A DNA stretch of 64,000 nt from JBEEOW01 sp041191405 (lineage in GTDB: Bacteria; Bacteroidota; Bacteroidia; Cytophagales; UBA9547). The notes beneath the pieces were generated by a model. The model was not told the origin of the DNA. It saw only the letters and a program-made list of their open reading frames with translations, and ran no database searches. This document shows positions 25,952 to 34,869 of the stretch, one piece after another (position 1 is the first letter of the stretch; every line of letters begins with the position of its first letter). The position numbers and the translations under genes were made by a program. The stretch is taken from NCBI GenBank assembly GCA_041191405.1, contig JBEEOW010000004.1, positions 1-64,000 of the forward strand, in the 5' to 3' direction.

Positions 25952-26293
25952 TTAAGCAACAGTTGCTTTTTCTTCTTTTTGTTGTGCTTTTTGAGATGCT
26001 TCCATAGAAATGGCTGCTTTCTCATATTTCACTTTTACAGTTGAAGCAATTTCTATGATAACTGTATCATCCGATTCAAACGAAACGATTTTACCATATT
26101 CACCACCAATAGTAACAACTGTATCACCTTTTTTCAACCCTTCTCTAAATTTAGTTGCAGCCTTGGCTTTAGCTTGCTGAGGTCTAATCATAAAGAAATA
26201 AAACACTAGCAAAATTAAACCAATCATGGTAATGTTGCTCCACATATCGGCACCACTACTTTTTGCCTGCAATAAAATACTTAATAATGTCAT
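25952..26293 (-). CDS. yajC: preprotein translocase subunit YajC
   Basis: A 113-aa inner-membrane protein. It has a single membrane segment (ITMIGLILLVFYFFMI) followed at once by the invariant RPQQAKAK motif, then the small cytosolic beta domain with GLKKGDTVVTIGGEYGKIVSF. YajC associates with SecDF and the SecYEG translocon. It starts 4 bp after the DUF1573 gene and lies upstream of the YbbR gene, the usual Bacteroidota order. Confidence 0.95.
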   Translation of the reverse strand: MTLLSILLQAKSSGADMWSNITMIGLILLVFYFFMIRPQQAKAKAATKFREGLKKGDTVVTIGGEYGKIVSFESDDTVIIEIASTVKVKYEKAAISMEASQKAQQKEEKATVA

Positions 26294-26297
26294 TTTG

Positions 26298-26756
26298 TTA
26301 TTTTTTTTCTACAATGTTTGCAATAATTTTAACAGTAGTTGCAGAAGGAATGGTGTTAGCATTTACTGTAACTACTTTATTGGTTAATCCAGATTTATTT
26401 GCAGAGTTAAATTCAACATGAATTTCTCCTCTTCCTCCTGGAGCAATAGGTTCTTTTGGCCAATTTGGTATTGTACAACCACATTGAGCACTTGCATTAT
26501 CAATGATTAAATTTGATTTACCTGTGTTTGTAAACTTGAAAGTGTATTCAACTTTGTCACCTTCTTTAATTGTTCCAAAGTCATGTTCTACTTCATCAAA
26601 AGTGATTACAGGTGCATTTTCAGCATTAACAACTTCATTGGTATTAACTTTATTTGAAGTTGAATCCGAAGAAACAGCCTCTTTACTATCTGTTGCTCCG
26701 TTACAGGCAAACAACGACGCTGCCACACAAAGTGCTAATAAATAGTTTTTGTTCAT
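26298..26756 (-). CDS. DUF1573 domain-containing lipoprotein
   Basis: A 152-aa protein with lipobox SLFAC (Cys18) and a Ser/Asn-rich linker, then one DUF1573 Ig-like domain (ITFDEVEHDFGTIKEGD, YTFKFTNTGKSNLII, CGCTIPNWPKEPIAPG). It is probably a surface or periplasmic beta-sandwich of the ASH/MSP type. Function is unknown, but the position between ytxH and yajC is conserved in Bacteroidota as far as I know. Confidence 0.9.
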   Translation of the reverse strand: MNKNYLLALCVAASLFACNGATDSKEAVSSDSTSNKVNTNEVVNAENAPVITFDEVEHDFGTIKEGDKVEYTFKFTNTGKSNLIIDNASAQCGCTIPNWPKEPIAPGGRGEIHVEFNSANKSGLTNKVVTVNANTIPSATTVKIIANIVEKK

Positions 26757-26769
26757 AAAGTGTAAGTAA

Positions 26770-27075
26770 TTATTGGTTATTTCTACTTTTAATTTGACCC
26801 ATTAATTGCTCAACATCAGCAAGTAAAGTTTCAGCTTGGTGACGAGTATCTTTTACTACTTTTTCGCCTTCGCTACGTGCAGGAGTAAATGCTACTTCTT
26901 TGCCATTCATTAATTGGTCAAGATATTCTTTTAATTTATCTCTATATTTTTCTAACTGAAAACTCAGTTTATCTCTTGTATTTTTACCTTTATCAGGTGC
27001 ATACAAAATGCCAAGTGTAGCTCCAACTGCTGCACCAGCCAAGAATGCCCAAGCGGCGTTACTTTTATTGCTCAT
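26770..27075 (-). CDS. YtxH domain-containing protein
   Basis: I chose the ATG at 27075 (101 aa, MSNKSNAAWAF). The longer frame from 27126 is ruled out because a perfect promoter lies inside its extension. There is one glycine-rich membrane segment, AFLAGAAVGATLGILYAP, followed by basic residues and amphipathic helices, the classic YtxH / general-stress small membrane protein pattern. The function is not known. It is first in the operon ytxH-DUF1573-yajC-ybbR-coaE. Confidence 0.88.
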   Translation of the reverse strand: MSNKSNAAWAFLAGAAVGATLGILYAPDKGKNTRDKLSFQLEKYRDKLKEYLDQLMNGKEVAFTPARSEGEKVVKDTRHQAETLLADVEQLMGQIKSRNNQ

Positions 27076-27096
27076 GGTTGTAAAAATTTTATCTCT

Positions 27097-27127
27097 CAAA
27101 GGTAATGCTTGTATTTTGTGATTCAAA
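27097..27127 (-). promoter_or_regulatory. promoter of the ytxH-yajC-coaE operon
   Basis: On the minus strand TTTG (27127-27124), a 19-nt spacer, then TACCTTTG (27104-27097). Both boxes match the Bacteroidota primary sigma consensus perfectly. The start site should be near 27090, about 15 nt before the chosen YtxH ATG. Confidence 0.8.
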
Positions 27128-27261
27128 CTAATTTGTAAAATATTAGTGGGTAAACCAATATTTAAGATTTAAACAATTTCAAAATATTCTCTTTTGGGGG
27201 ATAAAATGTAATGTCTTAACAAAAAAATAATTTTGATTTAAAATGTTCTAATGTAACTTGC

Positions 27262-27663
27262 ATGCTGAAAACTATGTTCAAAAAAGCTAAAAATATCGTC
27301 ATAAAGTTAACCACTTGGATTCTATTGATTCAAATGGTTAATATTTGTACTGACCCTATTGATAGTTTAAATATAAAATATGGTAAAATTATTGCAAGTG
27401 AAGATTTAACTATCAATGAAATTGAAAGTGTTTATGAATTAGTTGCTGAAAAAGTTTTTAATAAACTTGTACCTGAATCTGACGAAAGGGATGAAGATAC
27501 GTTTAACAAAGTTTTTAGTATTTATTGCTTATTTAATAATTTTATTGAACTTGAATGTATTCAAACAAGTATAGAAAGTCCAGTTTTTCATAATTTTTAC
27601 CTAGACAAATGTTTATTTTCGATTTTAGAAATAAACTCTCCACCACCCAAATTTAATTGCTAA
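27262..27663 (+). CDS. small hypothetical protein leading the RND efflux operon
   Basis: A 133-aa protein with an N-terminal hydrophobic segment (residues about 12-27, IVIKLTTWILLIQMVNI) that could be a signal peptide or anchor. After it come NICTDPID, an acidic helical middle (SEDLTINEIESVYELVAE) and a short C-terminal SPPPKFNC. No family is recognised. It lies 121 bp upstream of the adaptor gene on the same strand and may be the leader gene of the efflux operon. A TTTG-N18-TAACTTG promoter-like sequence ends at 27260, which would favour the second Met (27274) as the true start. Confidence 0.55.
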   Translation: MLKTMFKKAKNIVIKLTTWILLIQMVNICTDPIDSLNIKYGKIIASEDLTINEIESVYELVAEKVFNKLVPESDERDEDTFNKVFSIYCLFNNFIELECIQTSIESPVFHNFYLDKCLFSILEINSPPPKFNC

Positions 27664-27784
27664 ATATTGTTTAAGTTTTAAATGAAGATACTCATTTTCA
27701 TTTAATTACCTGTTTGATGATTTTTCATTAAAAATTCATTAAACGAATTATTTCATTCATTCAATCCATTTATTTAAAAATCTC

Positions 27785-28906
27785 ATGAAAATAAGATTCA
27801 TGTTGGTATATGCTGCTATACTTTCAATAGTTGCGTGTACTAATTCGTCAGAAAATAAAGAAATTAATAATCAAAGTTTCACAGTTACTAGTCCGATATT
27901 GATTGATACAAGTTTTACAAATGAATATGTTGCTGATATTCACGCTTTAAAAAATGTAGAAATTAGAACAAGGATAAAAGGTTTTATTGATAAAATCCAT
28001 GTGGATGAAGGGCAAATTGTAAAACAAGGTCAGCTTTTATTTACTATAAATAGCCAAGAATTAAAGCAAGAATTATTAAGAGCAAATGCACAATTAAAAA
28101 ATGCAATAGCTGAATATAAAATGATTGAGGTTGAGCTCAATAACACCAAAACATTGGTTGAAAAAAACATAGTTTCAAAATCAGAACTTGAAATGGTGAA
28201 AGCCAAACTAGAAGCTGCCAATGCTAAAATTGAAGAAAGTGAATCAATTATTTCGAGTGTAAAATTAAATATTGAATTTGCCTCAGTTAAAGCCCCTTTT
28301 AATGGAATTATAAATAGACTTCCCCTAAAAGCTGGCAGTTTACTTGATGAAGGTACTTTACTAACTACTATTTCGGATAACAGCGAAGTATTTGCCTATT
28401 TTCATCTTTCTGAAAAAGAATACCTTGAAATTCTTTATGAAAAAAATGAACAACAAAATCAAATTGTAAATTTGGTTTTAGCAAATGGAAAAGTTTTTAA
28501 CAATAAAGGTAAAATTGAAACCGCTGAATCTGAAATAGATAAAAATACAGGAAACCTTGCTTTTAGGGCTAGATTTAAAAATGAAAATAATATTCTAAAG
28601 CATGGTTCAAGTGGTAAAATTGCCTTGGTAACCAAATTAAAAAAAGCAACTATTATCCCACAAAAATCAACTTTTGAAATACAAGAAAATAATTATGTTT
28701 TCACCATTGATAAAAACAATGTTGTTAGTACTAAATCAATAAAAATTTTACAAAGATTACCACATTTATATGTTATTGAAAGTGGCTTATCTACCAATGA
28801 TAAAATACTTTATGAAGGTATTCAAAATGTAAAACAAGGTGATAAAATTAATAGCACTTTTATAGCCTTGAATAAACTTTTATCAGCTTCTCAAATTTCT
28901 AAATAA
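27785..28906 (+). CDS. RND efflux periplasmic adaptor lipoprotein
   Basis: A 373-aa membrane-fusion protein of the MexA/AcrA type. Lipobox SIVAC (Cys18) anchors it to the inner membrane. The first lipoyl half is DIHALKNVEIRTRIKGFIDKI with VDEGQIVKQGQLLFTI. An alpha-helical hairpin follows at about 100-160, the second lipoyl half FASVKAPFNGIINRL, then beta-barrel and membrane-proximal domains. It links the inner-membrane pump (9 bp downstream) with the TolC-like channel. The substrate is unknown; the HAE1-type partner suggests drugs or lipophilic compounds. Confidence 0.93.
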   Translation: MKIRFMLVYAAILSIVACTNSSENKEINNQSFTVTSPILIDTSFTNEYVADIHALKNVEIRTRIKGFIDKIHVDEGQIVKQGQLLFTINSQELKQELLRANAQLKNAIAEYKMIEVELNNTKTLVEKNIVSKSELEMVKAKLEAANAKIEESESIISSVKLNIEFASVKAPFNGIINRLPLKAGSLLDEGTLLTTISDNSEVFAYFHLSEKEYLEILYEKNEQQNQIVNLVLANGKVFNNKGKIETAESEIDKNTGNLAFRARFKNENNILKHGSSGKIALVTKLKKATIIPQKSTFEIQENNYVFTIDKNNVVSTKSIKILQRLPHLYVIESGLSTNDKILYEGIQNVKQGDKINSTFIALNKLLSASQISK

Positions 28907-28914
28907 GGTAAGCT

Positions 28915-31900
28915 ATGATAGATAAACTAATAAACAGACCTGTTTTAAGTATTGTAATATCATTACTTATAACTTTTTTGGGATTATTGGCTTTGGTAAA
29001 ATTACCTATGTCACAATTTCCAAATGTTGCTCCACCAGAGGTAAATGTTAGTATTGAATACACAGGTGCAAATGCAGAAACGGTTACAAAAGCGGCATTG
29101 GTTCCACTTGAAAGAGCAATAAATGGGGTTCCTGGCATGAAGTATATGTCGTCGGATGCTGGAAATGATGGTGTTGGAGTGGTACAAGTAATATTTGAAA
29201 TTGGTACCGACCCCGACATTGCAGCTGTGAATGTTCAAAATAGAGTAGCTGCAATAATGGGCGAATTACCTAGTGAAGTAATTAAAAACGGGGTAAAAAT
29301 TGCCAAAGAAGAAAACAGTATGCTTATGTACTTAAACATCTACAGCAGCGATTCCACACTTCAAGAAAAGTTTTTATACAACTTTACTGATATCAACATT
29401 TTAGCTGAATTAAAAAGAATAAAAGGTGTTGGATATGCTGATATTTTAGGAGCAAAAGAATATGCCATGCGTATTTGGTTAAAACCAGATAAAATGCTGA
29501 ATTACAATATTTCTACAAACGATTTGGTAAGCGCTTTGCAAGAATACAATGTTGAAGCAGCACCAGGAAAAGTTGGAGAAAGCACCGACAAAGCTTCACA
29601 AGCGTTGCAATATGTAATAAAATACGGTGGTAAGTTTAATACCAAAGAACAGTATGAAAACATACCTGTTAAATCGAATGAAAATGGTGAAATTTTAAGA
29701 ATTAAAGATATTGCAGATGTAGAATTTGGAACTACCTATTTTGATGTTGAAGCCAAACTTGATGGCAAACCTGCAGCATCAATAATGTTAAAGCAACTTC
29801 CTGGTTCAAATGCAAGTGAGGTAATTGCTGAAATTAAAAAACGAATGAAAACTATCAAAAATAATTCATTTTTAGAAGGGATGGATTATTCAATAAGTTA
29901 TGATGTTTCTCGATTTTTAGATGCTTCTGTTCATGAAGTTATCAAAACTTTAATTGAAGCATTTATCCTTGTTTCACTTGTTGTATTTTTATTTCTACAA
30001 GATGTAAGATCTACAATTATTCCAGCTATAACAGTGCCAGTTTCATTGATTGGTACATTATTTTTTATGCAGTTATTTGGCTTTTCACTTAACTTAATTA
30101 CACTATTTGCTTTGGTATTGGCTATTGGTATTGTAATAGACGATGCAATAGTTGTTGTTGAAGCTGTTCATGCTAAATTAGATACAGGAAAATACTCAGT
30201 TAAAAAAGCTACTGAACTGGCAATGAAAGAGATTAGTGGCTCAATTATATCAATTACGCTTGTAATGTCGGCAGTATTTATTCCAACAGCATTTATGAGT
30301 GGTCCTGTTGGTATTTTTTATAAGCAATTTTCTGTAACAATGGCAATTTCAATTATACTTTCGGGTGTAGGAGCATTAACTTTAACACCTGCTTTGTGTG
30401 CATTGTTTTTAAAGAACAACCATTCAAGTAATCATAAAAAAACATTGTTAAGCAAGTTTTTTTATAACTTCAATAATAAATACACCAATATTTCCATTAA
30501 ATATCAACAGTTACTTTCGTTGATTGTAAATAGAAAACTGATTACGTTTTCTATTTTGATAGCTTTTTGTTTGGGTACAGGATTATTGAATAACTTTTTA
30601 TCACCTGGTTTTATTCCAAACGAAGACCAAGGTATTTTTTATGCAAGTATTACAACTCCTTCAGGTTCTACCTTAGAACGTACCAAAGCCATTGTAAACG
30701 AAATTCAAAAATCATGTGAAGGAATCTATGAAATAGAATCTGTTTCTTCATTGGCTGGTACAAATATTCTTTCAGACGGAACTGGGGCAACTTATGGAAC
30801 TTGTTTAATAAACTTAAAAAACTGGAACGAAAGAGATAAATCTGTAAACCAAATCATTGAAACTGTTGAATCAAAAACACAACATATCAAAGATGCAAAA
30901 ATCGAATTCTTTCCTCCTCCAGCCGTACCTGGTTATGGTAATGCAAGTGGATATGAACTTAGGTTACTAAACAAAACAGGAAATAGCGATTTAAAAAAGA
31001 TGGAATCTGTTGTGTTACAATTTTTGAAAGATTTAAAAACAGAACCTGAAATTGCATCAGCATTTACCATATTTGACGCTAGTTATCCGCAATACATTTT
31101 ACATGTTGATATTGATAAAGCTGCTCAAAAAAATGTTACCATTGCCAATGTGATGGGACACCTGCAAACCATGCTTGGTAGTGAATACGCCTCTAATTTT
31201 ATAAAATTCGGTCAAATGTATAAAGTTATGGTACAATCACTACCTGAATACAGAGCCAAACCTGAAGATATTTTAAAAATGTATGTTAAAAACAATAAAG
31301 GAGAAATGGTTCCAATTTCGGCATTTTTGAACATTGAACGCATTTATGGTGTTGACCAAATAACTCGCTATAATATGTATCCTTCTGCTGAGATTAATGG
31401 TGAAGCAAATATTGGTTTTAGTAGTGGTGCTGCCATAAAAGCAATTCAAAAAGTTGCTAGCAATAAATTACCCAAAGGATATGATATTGACTGGGCGGGT
31501 ATTACTCGTGACGAAGTACAATCTGGAAATCAAGCAATTTATATATTCTTGATATGTTTAGCTTTTGTCTATTTATTATTGGCAGCTCAATACGAAAGCT
31601 TTTTTCTTCCATTTTCTGTAATTTTTTCATTACCAATAGGAATATTTGGAGCATATATTCTCCTATTAATATTAGGGCTTGAAAATAATATTTATGCCCA
31701 AATTGCAATAGTTATGCTTATAGGTTTATTGGGTAAAAATGCTATTCTTATCATTGAATTTGCAGAACAACAACATAAATCAGGTTTAACAATTATAGAA
31801 TCAGCAATTGAAGGTGCAAAAATTAGATTAAGACCAATCCTTATGACATCCTTTGCATTTATTGCAGGATTAATTCCTTTGATGTTTGCAAGTGGTGCTG

Positions 31901-32058
31901 GAGCAATTGGAAACAAAACAATTGGTTCGGCGGCTGCGGGAGGAATGTTATTTGGAACCATATTTGGATTGGTAATTATCCCAGGGTTGTATGTTATTTT
32001 TGCTTCTTTAAATCAACGTTTTAATTTAAATAAAACACTCACTACCAATGAAATATAA
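28915..32058 (+). CDS. RND multidrug efflux permease, HAE1/AcrB type
   Basis: A 1047-aa inner-membrane pump with 12 predicted TM helices and two large periplasmic loops. Visible signatures: N-terminal FINRPVLS-like IDKLINRPVLSIVISLL, the proton-relay helix TM4 LALVLAIGIVIDDAIVVVEAV with the Asp-Asp pair, the TM6 region TLTPALCALFL, and the C-terminal GLLGKNAILIIEFAEQQ. The GxxxD and loop features fit AcrB-like hydrophobe exporters rather than metal (CzcA) pumps, because the metal-site residues of CzcA are absent in the DD helix. It works with the adaptor before and the OMF after it, with an 11-bp overlap to the latter. Confidence 0.94.
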   Translation: MIDKLINRPVLSIVISLLITFLGLLALVKLPMSQFPNVAPPEVNVSIEYTGANAETVTKAALVPLERAINGVPGMKYMSSDAGNDGVGVVQVIFEIGTDPDIAAVNVQNRVAAIMGELPSEVIKNGVKIAKEENSMLMYLNIYSSDSTLQEKFLYNFTDINILAELKRIKGVGYADILGAKEYAMRIWLKPDKMLNYNISTNDLVSALQEYNVEAAPGKVGESTDKASQALQYVIKYGGKFNTKEQYENIPVKSNENGEILRIKDIADVEFGTTYFDVEAKLDGKPAASIMLKQLPGSNASEVIAEIKKRMKTIKNNSFLEGMDYSISYDVSRFLDASVHEVIKTLIEAFILVSLVVFLFLQDVRSTIIPAITVPVSLIGTLFFMQLFGFSLNLITLFALVLAIGIVIDDAIVVVEAVHAKLDTGKYSVKKATELAMKEISGSIISITLVMSAVFIPTAFMSGPVGIFYKQFSVTMAISIILSGVGALTLTPALCALFLKNNHSSNHKKTLLSKFFYNFNNKYTNISIKYQQLLSLIVNRKLITFSILIAFCLGTGLLNNFLSPGFIPNEDQGIFYASITTPSGSTLERTKAIVNEIQKSCEGIYEIESVSSLAGTNILSDGTGATYGTCLINLKNWNERDKSVNQIIETVESKTQHIKDAKIEFFPPPAVPGYGNASGYELRLLNKTGNSDLKKMESVVLQFLKDLKTEPEIASAFTIFDASYPQYILHVDIDKAAQKNVTIANVMGHLQTMLGSEYASNFIKFGQMYKVMVQSLPEYRAKPEDILKMYVKNNKGEMVPISAFLNIERIYGVDQITRYNMYPSAEINGEANIGFSSGAAIKAIQKVASNKLPKGYDIDWAGITRDEVQSGNQAIYIFLICLAFVYLLLAAQYESFFLPFSVIFSLPIGIFGAYILLLILGLENNIYAQIAIVMLIGLLGKNAILIIEFAEQQHKSGLTIIESAIEGAKIRLRPILMTSFAFIAGLIPLMFASGAGAIGNKTIGSAAAGGMLFGTIFGLVIIPGLYVIFASLNQRFNLNKTLTTNEI

Positions 32059-33475
32059 ACTTCAAATATTAATCGCTTTACTTATTGTAATTACCAATGC
32101 TTGTAATTACAATATTCAAAACACGCCAATAGTTTCCAAAACGTTACCTAATCAGTTTAATGATACTATTTCTGATACCTTAAATATTGCAAATACAAGT
32201 TGGCAAAGTTTTTTTAATGATTCATTATTAACAAAATTGATCAATGAAGGCTTAAAGAATAATCTTGATTTACAAGCAACTATGCAAAAAATCAATATTG
32301 CAAGGGCTGAACAAAAACAAGCTAAGGGAGCTTTGTTTCCAACTATTTCAGCTAACACTACTTATTGGCAAAGAAAATTTGGAGACTATACCATGGATTG
32401 GGCTGGAAATAAAGTTACTGAAATTACTCCAGGAAAAGTTATTCCTGCTCACTTACCTGATTATTATCTTGGCTTACAAACTAATTGGGAAATCGATATT
32501 TTAGGTAAATTAAAAAATAAAAAAAAAGGTGCATATCTTAGATATTTATCTTCTATAGAAGGAATTAAATATGTGAAAACCAATTTAATTTCAGAAATAG
32601 CTTCTAATTATTACACGCTATTATCACTTGATTTACAATTAGATTTGGTAAATGAAAACATTAAAATTCAAGAAGATGCACTCAATATTATAAAAATTCA
32701 AAAAGAAACTGCAAACACAACCGAACTTGCTGTAATTCAATTTGAATCTCAATTGTTAAATTCAAAAGCATTAGAATTTGAAATTAACCAGCAAATTATT
32801 GAGGTAGAAAATAGAATTAATTATTTATTAAGTAGATTTCCTCAAAAAATAAATAGAAATAAACTTAGTTTAAATCAAAACTTTATCTCAAAACTAAGTA
32901 TTGGTGTACCAAGTAAATTACTCTCTAATAGACCTGATATAAAGGAAGCTGAATTTAATGTTGAAGCAAGTAAATTAGATGTAATTGTTGCTAAAAAAGC
33001 ATTTTATCCAAGTTTAAATATTAGTGGCAATATTGGTTTACAAGCCTTTAATACGGCATATTTACTATCTACTCCACAATCGCTTGCCTACAATTTAATT
33101 GGAAATATTGCAGCTCCCTTAATTAATAAATCAGCAATAAAGGCAAATTTTAGCACTGCCAATGCATTACAAATTAGCAACTTATGTAATTACCAAAGTA
33201 TCATAATTAAGGCATTTATTGAGGTAAATACTCAAGTTGCACATATTTCAAATCTTGAAAAAATTAAAGCAATAAAAAATCTTCAGGTTGATAAATTAAA
33301 TAAATCAATTGAAACCTCACTTGAATTATTTAAATCAGGCAGGGCAAATTATTTGGAAATACTGCTTACCCAATCAAATTCATTTGAAACAAAACTTGAT
33401 TTACTTGCAACTCAACAAGCCCAAAAAATTGCACAAATAAATTTATATAAAGCATTGGGCGGTGGCTGGAAATAA
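32048..33475 (+). CDS. RND outer-membrane efflux lipoprotein (TolC/NodT family)
   Basis: A 475-aa outer-membrane factor with lipobox ITNAC (Cys19). Two homologous helical-barrel halves are seen; the first includes WQSFFNDSLLTKLINEGLKN and the second LLSNRPDIKEAEFNVEASK, the NodT family landmarks, with GRANYLEILLTQ near the end. It forms the exit duct of the tripartite pump. It overlaps the permease gene by 11 bp and ends right before a strong terminator. Codon use is as AT-rich as the neighbours. Confidence 0.93.
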   Translation: MKYKLQILIALLIVITNACNYNIQNTPIVSKTLPNQFNDTISDTLNIANTSWQSFFNDSLLTKLINEGLKNNLDLQATMQKINIARAEQKQAKGALFPTISANTTYWQRKFGDYTMDWAGNKVTEITPGKVIPAHLPDYYLGLQTNWEIDILGKLKNKKKGAYLRYLSSIEGIKYVKTNLISEIASNYYTLLSLDLQLDLVNENIKIQEDALNIIKIQKETANTTELAVIQFESQLLNSKALEFEINQQIIEVENRINYLLSRFPQKINRNKLSLNQNFISKLSIGVPSKLLSNRPDIKEAEFNVEASKLDVIVAKKAFYPSLNISGNIGLQAFNTAYLLSTPQSLAYNLIGNIAAPLINKSAIKANFSTANALQISNLCNYQSIIIKAFIEVNTQVAHISNLEKIKAIKNLQVDKLNKSIETSLELFKSGRANYLEILLTQSNSFETKLDLLATQQAQKIAQINLYKALGGGWK

Positions 33476-33480
33476 AAAGT

Positions 33481-33515
33481 AAAAGCCTGACTATTTTTCA
33501 CATAGTCAGGCTTTT
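33481..33515. terminator. bidirectional terminator after RND operon and nusB
   Basis: AAAAGCCTGACTAT (33481-33494) pairs with ATAGTCAGGCTTTT (33502-33515) around a 7-nt loop. With A-run and T-run ends it works as an intrinsic terminator on both strands between the convergent efflux operon and nusB. Confidence 0.93.
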
Positions 33516-33539
33516 AAAATTTATTTGATTAAGAATAGA

Positions 33540-34730
33540 TTAGTTTTCAATTAAACCTCTACCACTTTTAATTACTTTTCCTTGTGCTACTAAGTCAGCT
33601 GATATTTTATCTAAAATACCATTTACAAATTGCTTACTTTTTGGTGTACTGTAATGTTTTGCAACTTCAATATATTCGTTGATACTTACTTTTAATGGAA
33701 TTGAAGGGAATTTTATCATTTCAGCGATTGCCAATTTGATGGTTAATTGGTCGGTTTGTACCAAACGTTCTAAATCCCAGTTTTCAAGTTTTGATGTTAC
33801 AATAGCCTCTAATTCATCATCTTGCTCAATACCTGCTGTAAGTAAATCTACAAAATATGCTTTATCGTTGTCAAATGTATTGTCCCATTTAGCCGACAAG
33901 GTAACATAAATATCCGCTTGAGGATCTTCAACATTTACTAATTTCAAAGTTTTTGTAACCATGCTTTTGGTTACAGCCTTGTGGTCGCACCAATTTAAAT
34001 CAGCGTCGTCAAAAAAGGTTTGTAATGTTTCGTTTTTAAAGAAGAAAGTCTTGAAAATATAATCAATGATAGCTTTGTCTGCTTCAAAATCAGCATCATT
34101 AAATTTAACTAAATTGATATAAGTTTTGAAAGTTTCGTCTTTTCTTAAATCCGAATATATCCTTCTTACAATATCTTCGTGAGCATCCCAATTTACCCCT
34201 TTGCGACTAACCATATTTTGCAATGGTTTATTTTCTAGCAAATATGCGTAAGCTTTATTTGACAAAAAACGTACTTCCCAAAACGTTGAATCAGCACCAC
34301 GTAATGCTTCTTTGTTTTTATCTTCCGAATCTAATTTTATTAAATTAACAATTTCTTGCAATAATTTAAAAATAGATAAATAGTAAGAAATAATATCTTC
34401 ACTATTGGCAATAGCAGTTTTTACAACGTGATTTTTATCCTGATTATTCAAGGATTTATACAATAAGTAAGCTTTATTAGCCGATGTATGAACATCATTA
34501 TTGTATTTAGAAAGTTTTGGAGTTTTGTTGATTAGCTCTTGCAATAAACTGCAAGCATCAGTTCTTTGTTTTTCTAAAAAAGGTTTGTCTGGAGCAATTT
34601 CAGCAAAATCATCGGGAGCGAAATCTTCAGCGATTTGGTCTTCTGCTAACAATTGGTTAGCTCCTTTGCACTTTTGCCAAGCAAAGTAATATTGCATGGC
34701 TCTCATACGAATAATGCGACGATTTAGCAT
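33540..34730 (-). CDS. nusB: transcription antitermination factor NusB, long form
   Basis: A 396-aa protein. The C-terminal ~140 residues are a normal NusB fold (DLLTAGIEQDDELEAIV, LERLVQTDQLTIKLAIAEM, KVSINEYIEVAKHYSTPKS, FVNGILDKI). The N-terminal ~250 residues are an acidic helical extension, also starting with a NusB-like R-RIIRMRAMQYYFAWQ helix. Long forms like this are usual in Bacteroidota. NusB with NusE binds boxA RNA in rRNA operons to prevent termination. The gene has its own -7 box and a terminator. Confidence 0.9.
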   Translation of the reverse strand: MLNRRIIRMRAMQYYFAWQKCKGANQLLAEDQIAEDFAPDDFAEIAPDKPFLEKQRTDACSLLQELINKTPKLSKYNNDVHTSANKAYLLYKSLNNQDKNHVVKTAIANSEDIISYYLSIFKLLQEIVNLIKLDSEDKNKEALRGADSTFWEVRFLSNKAYAYLLENKPLQNMVSRKGVNWDAHEDIVRRIYSDLRKDETFKTYINLVKFNDADFEADKAIIDYIFKTFFFKNETLQTFFDDADLNWCDHKAVTKSMVTKTLKLVNVEDPQADIYVTLSAKWDNTFDNDKAYFVDLLTAGIEQDDELEAIVTSKLENWDLERLVQTDQLTIKLAIAEMIKFPSIPLKVSINEYIEVAKHYSTPKSKQFVNGILDKISADLVAQGKVIKSGRGLIEN

Positions 34731-34762
34731 TTAAAGAAAGAACGTTTTTAGTTGAATGGGTA

Positions 34763-34770
34763 CAAAAGTA
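34763..34770 (-). promoter_or_regulatory. -7 box for nusB
   Basis: The minus strand reads TACTTTTG, matching TAnnTTTG, 33 bp upstream of the nusB ATG. No clear TTTG is found 17-23 nt upstream, so the promoter is only partly matched. Confidence 0.45.
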
Positions 34771-34869
34771 GCAAAAAAAGCACTTTTTGTGGCATATTTC
34801 GCAATATTTTTTTTCTACAAATCACAATTATGTAATATTAGATGCTTTACTTTGTAAAAAATACATTTC

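Noticed and set aside
27076..27126. Longer N-terminus of the YtxH protein
   Set aside because: A perfect promoter (27097-27127) lies inside the extension, so this region is not translated from that promoter.
28915..32058. Heavy-metal (CusA/CzcA) type RND pump
   Set aside because: Length and the Asp-Asp containing TM4 helix fit the HAE1/AcrB group, and the methionine clusters of metal pumps are not seen.
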